Positions 56,602 through 64,000 of a DNA stretch of 64,000 bases are shown piece after piece; within the stretch, counting starts at the first letter, position 1; each line of letters begins with the position of its first letter. The DNA comes from Rhabditophanes sp. KR3021 (lineage: Eukaryota > Nematoda > Chromadorea > Rhabditida > Alloionematidae). The position numbers were made by a program, and so were the translations under genes. The notes below the pieces were generated by a model. The model did not search any database and was not told where the DNA came from. It saw only the letters and a program-made list of their open reading frames with translations. The stretch is taken from contig CAUJLY010000002.1 in the NCBI GenBank assembly GCA_963281155.1, positions 1,302,001 through 1,366,000 on the forward strand, read 5' to 3'.

Positions 56602-57147
56602 TAAATATAACACCCAAAAGAGATTATTTTGATATTTGTCCAGGACGGGTCATCGTCAAATATCATCAACACAATAGTATCTCCGATAGTTGCGATTCTT
56701 TAAAAGACGAGACAAAAAAGCTTATTAATTAATCGCATTTTAACAATAGTTTATGATTATTTTTTGTATACGTATCCTTTTTATGTAATAAAATTTTGAT
56801 TGGACTTACCCCGGCGTTGATCTTTGGTATCAACAACCTCTGTTGCACCATTTACACACTACTTATTCATTTGATATGTATTCAAGCTGATAACTATAGA
56901 CAAATACCCGACTCCACCCTCGCTATCGAGGTATATTTCTCCAAAACGACTACTCTAAGAATCTTCGAGAGATGCATTTTGTAAACTATCGGGACAGCGG
57001 TATCCCTGTATTTGTTGACTAATCTTCCTTTGTTTATTTTAATGTTATTAATCCTTTTTTGTGAATAAAATGTCTATCTATTTGTATGTCTTTTTTTATA
57101 GATCTTTAAAAGCCAAACCTTTTCCTTAGGTACAGGAAACACAGTTA
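56602..57147. other. Intergenic region
   Basis: 546 nt; AATAAA signals near 56600 and 57065. A TTCCTTAG acceptor 18 nt before the next ATG is a probable trans-splice site. A short plus-strand frame at 56796-56984 is not convincing. Confidence 0.45.
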
Positions 57148-59660
57148 ATGAATGCCATTCTTAATGAAAACTTTAGTACCAACAACCACTTTTGCTATGA
57201 AACATCAGACCAGCACTCCGATACAAGCGACTTGTCTATGACAAATCAGTTTTCAGAACATTTTCCGTTAGTTAGAGACTATCTATCGATACTTAACTTT
57301 ATGTGTTATATTTATTTTAGAAACTTTAATATCAATGATTATTCGATGGTTAATAATAATGATTTTGAAGAAGTCCCAGAACCTGTTGTTGACGCCAATT
57401 TTAGTGGAGTCGAAGACAATGAGCACCTAACGCATTCGCAAGTTTTGTTTAAGTATTTCAAAGATCGGCAGGTTAGTTGATACTAAAGAGACAGTAAATA
57501 ACTTTTATCCCTTTTTAGACAAGTGACGCAGAAGGTCGTTGCACTGACACAACAATAAAACTAAATGGCATACAAGTGTCAAAAGCCAACAGACTTTTAT
57601 TATTAGCTTTTTGCTCACGCCTTCAACACCCTTTGGTTGGATTGAAACAAAATTCGAGTCTTTTAATCGACATGGACTCCAAGCGAACCAAATTAAATCG
57701 CCTCGATCTAACCATCATCATGGATTATCTCTACGACGGTGGTATCAAAATCAAAACACCGACCCTTGAACATTCCGCCCTCAGATTAGGTTGTGCTGCA
57801 CTTGTGGAGATGCTGAAACAATGTTCTGGAACACGTCTCCAAGCTCCCATGATGCTGACAGATAGATACCACGTAGATAGATTCCTTAGTGCCATCGAAA
57901 AGTTCAAGTACGACCGTATCATGACAGATTGTGTAATTATGTTTGATAACGAAGTAATATCCCATTGTCACAAACATGTCCTTTCGGCTTTCAGTACCTT
58001 CTTTGAACAATACTTTAACATGCCCCAAAACAAGGACATCCAGCTTTTCAATATGCGCAACTTGGTTGCTGATATCAAAGGCTATGAACTTAGTTTAATC
58101 ATAGACTACATTTACACGGGTGTTTTACGATATGTTAGTTTTCAAAAGATTGAAGGTGTTTATCAGGCATCTGTCCAACTTGGAGTGCATCGACTGGCTC
58201 GGAAGATTATGGAACATCCTAAGACTAATATTCATAAGGATTTAAGCGAGAGTAATTTTGATTTGATGGAAGATGATGGCAGTAGCAATCATTCTTACGA
58301 GAATAATGTACCTGGTGACACTTTTTATCAGCCTCCTATCGAACCTTACTACCAGTCAGTGGCTAGAAGTCTAGGCCATGTCAGAGGGCAAAGTCACAAT
58401 AGTTCTTCGCTGTCCATGGATAACAAAGAAGCTTATGTTGAGATTTATTGCGAATACGTCAAAGGACCTGTTGGAGGAAGAAAGACTGGAACTTATGGGA
58501 TAAACAAATCGAGATTTCGAGAAATTGAAGACCCAGTCATTCCTACCTATGCCAATGAAATTTTGAATACAGCCCAAGAAAAACTATTTTCAACGAGAAC
58601 TTATGTTTATAGAGATCGGAAAAAGGGAACACAGCCGCCTACGTTACAACCAGAAGATGCTTACCCCGAATTAGAAACCGAGGAGGAAGAGGAGGAAGAA
58701 GAAGAACCATCAGGTATTAAAGAAGAATTTTCCCCTTCACCACCCTTTGATGATCTTCTTCCTCTATCTCCCTACTTCGATCCCCTTCCTCTAGAAGTTG
58801 CTTCTTCTATCCATTCACCAACTTTTCACCCACAAAAAAAGTCTGACTTACCTGTAAATAACGCCGACCTCCGTCCCTACAAATGCACCTACTGCTCATA
58901 CCGAGCCAAAGAAAAAGCAGCAATCGACAAACACATCCGCTGCATCCACACCAAAGAAACACCCTACTGCTGCAGTTATTGCGACCTCAAATTTAAAGTC
59001 CAATCTAATTTGGTGCGACATATCCGGTCGCATACTGGTTCGTTCGAGACTCCTTAAACAAAAACTGGATTAAAATTAAACAATAGAGTAGTTGAGTAAC
59101 TTGGCCAAGCATGGAATATATTTAGTTTAATATTTTTTGACACGAGACACATTTAGTTTAATATTTATTAGACATAAAACACAAGTGGCTTAGTTAACTA
59201 TTTATTGTCACAAAAATATAGTACAAAAAGAGGTACGAAAAAGTGTACAAAAAAACAGGAAAAAATATTTTGAGCTTAAAGATGGCTTCGAGCAAAAAGT
59301 CAAGGATCTGACATGCATTGGGAGAATTTAATAGGTAGACTTGAGGATTTGCGTAGAGTTCATTTGAATACACTAAAACATGAATTAAACGGGTGAAAAA
59401 CTAAATATCAACTTAGCGATAAATGTCTTCTAAATTATATTTTTATAGGTGAAAAACCATACGCCTGCAAGAAGTGTGGAATCTCGTATGCTGACAAGAA
59501 AAATATGGACGCTCATGTGTTTAGGGAACATTTGAAGATAGCTCCACGTTGCTGCCCAGTCAAGCACTGCAAAGCTAAATTTTATCGAGTCGACAGGCTG
59601 GATAATCATTGTAGAAAGAAACATGGATTGGAGGCTGGACCAGATGAGGGGAAATATTAG
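57148..59660 (+). CDS. Double-BTB, four-C2H2-zinc-finger protein (666 aa)
   Basis: Probable nuclear regulator. Exons 57148-57266, 57321-57471, 57519-59037 and 59449-59660; phases 2, 0 and 1. Residues about 91-190 are a degenerate BTB-like fold (CTDTTIKLNGIQVSKANRLL, IIMDYLYDG). Residues about 226-323 are a clearer BTB (DCVIMFDNEVISHCHKHVLS, LSLIIDYIYTGVLRY). A linker carries an acidic run (TEEEEEEEEEP). Four C2H2 fingers start YKCTYC, YCCSYC, YACKKC and RCCPVKHC, with the classic linker HTGEKPY restored only when the 411-nt intron is removed. Without that splice the protein ends SFETP after two fingers. The first intron (57267-57320) is 54 nt and stop-free. DNA target unknown. Confidence 0.85.
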
Positions 59661-60109
59661 TTACGCATTTCGAATCGTTTTCACGTTATTAGAACGTCAA
59701 AAGCTATTACTTTTGTTAATTTTTTCAATTAGGACACATTTATTATTAACGGTAAAAGCAGTCTTTTCCATTGCTAAGGATACCTTAATTAATTAGGACA
59801 TACATACCCACACCCTCTCCCGTTTTATTATTTTTATTTATAAACCATAGTTAAAGATTGAATTCTCATTTTGTTAATATACACACATTTATATATACGT
59901 ACCTAAGTACATTTTTAATAATATTTTTGATTAATTCATATACGAATATAAAGAAATTATTGTTGTTTTAAACTCTTTATAGCTTTGTGATAAGGTTACA
60001 TATTGAAACGCTTGATATTTCCTTTTAAAGATACCTTGAAATGTTTTAATGTTTGCTTTATTTGAATTGATTTTTATAGTTGTTGTTTGCATTGCTGACT
60101 CGGAGTAGA
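59661..60109. other. Intergenic region before FAM91
   Basis: 449 nt, AT-rich. TTTTTATAG ends at 60079, 30 nt before the FAM91 ATG, and is a likely trans-splice acceptor. Nothing else seen. Confidence 0.5.
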
Positions 60110-62647
60110 ATGTCTCTGGTAGACATTGAAAATGCAATTCAAAAGAACATATTATGGAAGGATTTGCCGGCGGAGATGGCTGCTCTACTAGGAGGTTCAC
60201 AAAAGGAATATGAAAAGCTGATTGTGGATTATTCAATAAAGAATCAACTTCGTTTCAAGGGAAATTTGATCGAGTTTTCGAAGAGAGCTGAGGAAGATTA
60301 CTATGAGGCTGTTATTAATTTTAGTCAGAAAAAGTTGATGATATATCCGTATCATTTGCAGAATATTTATGTTCGAAAAGGCAAAAGTCCTTTTTTATAT
60401 TATTTTCAAATTTTGACGGAAATGATGAGTACGGAAAAGTCTTATGATTCGTTACCTAATTTTACGGCAGCGGATGTCATGAGGTTGTTTGGGATCGGGA
60501 GGAATGAGTATATGGATTTAGTGTTTCAGAATAAGAATAAATTGAGTTTCTTACGAAGACGGCCATCCGTCAAAGATTTATTGCCACAAAAACCAATTCC
60601 AATAAACATTGAACCCTGGTTCCTCATCGAAATAGGAGTAGTCAACGACAACGACCGCAAACTTCTATCTAAGGCTGAAAAGGATGTTATAGACTTACTG
60701 ATTGATAATGGGACTCAACTCGCAGGAACCTTGGACAAAGCTGTCGTCCAAACGATTCATCAAAAAGGAATGGTTTATCTTAATGTGCCTATTCAAAATG
60801 ATGACTACCACTACGTTTCTCCCCTCGAAGGCTTTGTCATGAATAGATTAAATGGCGATTCCATCGAAACTTTATTATACAAAATTTTCATCGGAATAGA
60901 CGAGCAAAGTACAGTTCACGAATTGTCTGATATTTTGGATATTGAGTTGAATTTAGTAAAAAACGCTATGTCAGTCTTTTGTAGACTTGGTTTTGTCAGG
61001 AAAAGAATTACGGGGTTGGAGAATTTTGCTTTACATAGAACTTGGGCTGAGCATATGATTATTAGCAGTGATTTGGTCACTTCACCGACCATTGAAACAT
61101 TGACTACCAGTATTACGGGATTTGATTTGTCTGACTTGAGTGGATCTCTAATTTCTCCTACTTCGGGCGAGTATGAGGATGATGACGATTTGGTGGCAGC
61201 TATTGAATCAACTTTGAGTGGATCTGTTTTATCGCCACGCCAATTTGTGCCAGCTCATTCACCAGGAAATAGTAATGCTATTGGATCTTCGGCTCCAGAT
61301 GGAACCGTTAAGAGGATTGCTTTTGTCTTTGATTCTACATTGACTGCTTTTTTGATGATGGGCAATTTATCAGCTTCACTCAAACATCATGCTGTAACTT
61401 TATTTGAAGTCGGAAAATTAAGTGACGAGGCAATTGACTCATTTGTTGAGGAATTGCAAAATGTTAATTTTTTTTCTGAGGGAGAAGCTCAGCGATACTC
61501 GGAGCATGCTAATACTCTTCGTCAAACAATCATCTTCCTTAAAGAAATTTGTGAGATTGACCTAATTCGAGGTGAATCCATGCTTTCCTTGGACAAAAAC
61601 GTCCGAAAAAAGGTAATGGAAAAAAACTACAAGTGTATCGTCTCAATGGGTCCATTATGCGCGGAAGCCTGTTCCCTCCCAATTCTAACAATTCCTTATT
61701 TTGGAGCTCCAATCGTCGAAATACTATCTCCATGGTTTAAATTATTTATCTACGAATTAGCAGGAAACGGACCACCATCTTTATACATTCCAATGGGAAG
61801 TAGATTGTCTTGTCTACCTTTGCAATTTGTGAAGTATACAAAGTTGATTGTTCATTCGAATACACATGAGCCTAACATTATCAGTATCGAAAGGAGTTTA
61901 AATTCTATTAACGATACCTTGACCTCTGCACCTGTTTTATTGCAAGCTTATAGTGACGTTACAGATGATTCAGAGATAGTAGTTGTTCCATTTCCTTTTT
62001 CATCAACTAATGCCGATCCCAGATCATTCCATAACCATCCAGCTGTTAAGGAGCTTGGGAAACAATTAAATTTAAATTCCTTAGTTGGCTATATCGTTTT
62101 ATTGCACCTCAAAAACTCAATCAAGTCCACAAACTCTTCTCCAAACAAAAAGAAAGAGGGCAGTCAAGAGGGAGATACTGATTCTGATGTCACTTCCCTT
62201 TCTTCATACCATTCAGCTTCATTACATGAATTCCGTAGAAATTCGAAACATTTTACTATCAACAAAGACCCCAGAAAAATATACAACGAAAAAGAAGCTT
62301 TGAAAGAAGATGAAAGTTTCGAGGATTTCGTTATTTATGACCTTGTGTATGGAATTCCGTTGTTTAATCAAACTTTGAACAAGATAGTCTGTGATAGAAT
62401 CAGGGAAAGAAATTTACTGAAGGAAAATCTGAATTCAATGAATAATGAATTTGCGGTGTATGATTTCGTCAATTCGATGAAGCAATTACATGAACGTTTT
62501 CATCTACCTAAACTCGAGGTAAGCATTTATTTGAATGATTAATACTATTTTTAGCCGCCCTTCAACTACACCGAAACCAACGAAATTTCAAATCCCGCCA
62601 AAAAAGTATACTTCGACGACATCACCGGCAAACTAACCCACTTCTAA
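60110..62647 (+). CDS. fam91a1: FAM91A1-like TBC1D23/WDR11-associated protein (833 aa)
   Basis: Golgi/endosome tethering factor; in animals FAM91A1 joins TBC1D23 and the WDR11 complex to capture endosome-derived vesicles. Exons 60110-62518 and 62555-62647, phase 0. The N-terminal domain matches the family closely: LGGSQKEYEKLIVDYSIKNQ, MIYPYHLQNIYV, EKSYDSLPNFTAADVMRLFG, LEGFVMNRLNGDSIETLLYK and LNLVKNAMSVFCRLGF. The C-terminal domain includes GTVKRIAFVFDSTLTAFLMM and SLPILTIPYFGAP. Usual length is about 838. The ATG at 60110 is in the family position; the frame extends upstream only to the acceptor. The last exon ends in TGKLTHF. AATAAA at 62738. Confidence 0.93.
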
Positions 62648-64000
62648 CCACCAAAATCTAATCACTTACAGACAAAAAAACACCACATCAACTCATCAAA
62701 AACTTTTTTATTTATAATTTTTATACTAAATGATGCCAATAAATAAAATATACTTTAACTATTTCCCAAAATAAATGTGTTTTAACTTATGCCCTTGAGA
62801 CTTGTTGGAACCACAAATGCCACACTACATCCATTGTATTGTAGTTGATGGCAGGGCCAATTGTTTTGTTTCTTAGATTTTTATTATTGTTCTTAAGATA
62901 TACATTTCCTTTTTTGTTTAAAAAACGATAAAGATACGGTGTGTGTGATCTTTTTTGGTTCCTTAAATTGAATTACTTTATTTTATTACACATTATTTAA
63001 CTTTACTCCACATTATGTTACATTATTCGGTCCGTTTAAATTACTTACAGATTTAAGAAATGGCAAAATAATTTTCTCTAATAGTTGGTATCATAAACAA
63101 AAGGCAATTGTATGATTATCTCTAAATAAATGTGTTTTGCCTTAAAATATCTAACATCTCCATATATATTCCTCGTTGTTATTCAAAACCAACGTACAGT
63201 AAAAAAGTTGTTCACTCATTAGTAATCAAATTAAACATCCATTACCATTCATGTACAATCAACACTTGATGTTGAAAAAACCATTACATCTGCCCTTAAA
63301 CAGCAATCAAATGTAGTGTTATACATCTATTTTGCCAGAGTCAAGTCATACAAATATTAGTCCTATTGTCTGGTCCATTACTGATGACTCCTTTATGTTT
63401 ATTTGGTTTTAATTTTGGGAAAAAATTAGTATTGAACAAAACCATTTATATCAATTATACTACACCCTGTGCCTTTGATTGTATTATCTACAAAATACTA
63501 TACATCTTTCTTTACCAAAAAAGAAGACGCGATAAGAAAGATAAAAATCCTTTTAGCTATAGCTCTTTTCTGGAATTTATACTTTTACATTTATATTATT
63601 ATTTGTTTCTTCCATCCCAAATTAGGAACAAAAAAGAGGAGAGGAAGAGTATATTATTTCAATTCAATTTATCAGTATTCAAGTATATCATCATCTACTT
63701 CAAACCCCACAAATAAGATTAAAACCACAAATGTACACACAAATAAATGTTAGATTCTTCCTGAACTGGTACCAGCTTCTTTTCCATTGTTGATAAGTTT
63801 AAAATTTCAGTTAATCTACTCTTATTCACACACTTCTCATCTTTCAACCTGAGACCTCTGGGCTTAACTAACTTTTCTTGTCATATTTATTATTTTGTCT
63901 AATCCTATTTAATCTTTTTAAATGACCTCACAAATCAGGAACAGCTTTACTTTTATTTAATTTAACCATTAAATTCCATGATTGATAGAACCATCAACTT
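62648..64000. other. 3' flank of FAM91 to window end
   Basis: 1.35 kb, AT-rich; a plus-strand frame at 63366-63716 has random composition. No gene recognised. Confidence 0.5.

Noticed and set aside
56796..56984. 62-codon plus-strand frame downstream of PRELI
   Set aside because: Cys- and Ile-rich with no pattern; lies between a polyadenylation signal and the next gene's acceptor.
63366..63753. Overlapping 94- and 116-codon plus-strand frames at the window end
   Set aside because: Tyr, Ile and Lys-rich as expected of translated AT-rich DNA; two frames overlap and neither has splice or family support.

Overview
The window is AT-rich animal DNA and is most likely nematode. Coding exons are clearly richer in G+C than the surrounding sequence. 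Most introns are 35-60 nt with GT..AG ends, and many acceptors read TTTTAG or TTTCAG. At least nine genes carry an AG acceptor 1-30 nt upstream of the start ATG, the signature of spliced-leader trans-splicing, and one same-strand gene pair is only 142 nt apart. The gene families fit: a giant ANC-1/nesprin with very long tandem repeats, a lysine-rich nematode-style protein tyrosine phosphatase, paxillin, UNC-116-like kinesin and RAD1/MRT-2. I cannot name the genus from sequence alone.

Layout. 1-15184 (minus): 5' part of a giant ANC-1/nesprin-like gene (two calponin-homology domains, helical rod, then tandem repeats of 619 and 660 residues running off the window), with one 3.8 kb intron. 15185-21118: near gene-free stretch with one weak short-gene candidate. 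21-27 kb: small coiled-coil protein (+), UTP11 and DDX24 (minus, probable operon), a candidate 33-residue protein (minus), CCT3 (+). 28-32 kb: two LITAF-domain genes, a gutted arginine kinase copy, a 71-residue unknown protein, ATP synthase epsilon and a candidate 32-residue protein. 32.7-36 kb: conventional kinesin heavy chain. 37.1 kb: remnant of a basic protein. 37.9-39.9 kb: SBDS and RAD1 head to head. 40.4-43.5 kb: paxillin with two alternative first exons. 44.2-45.1 kb: HEXIM-like. 48.9-50.1 kb: ARP6. 52.3-62.6 kb (all plus): tyrosine phosphatase, metaxin, PRELI/SLMO, BTB-zinc-finger protein and FAM91.

Most genes are single-copy housekeeping functions: nuclear anchorage and microtubule transport (ANC-1, kinesin), ribosome biogenesis (UTP11, DDX24, SBDS), protein folding (CCT3), mitochondria (ATP synthase epsilon, metaxin, PRELI), chromatin, checkpoint and transcription control (ARP6, RAD1, HEXIM), and membrane traffic or adhesion (LITAF, FAM91, paxillin). 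Exon boundaries were deduced by hand from splice signals, reading-frame phase and family similarity. No tRNA, rRNA, CRISPR array or intact transposon was recognised.
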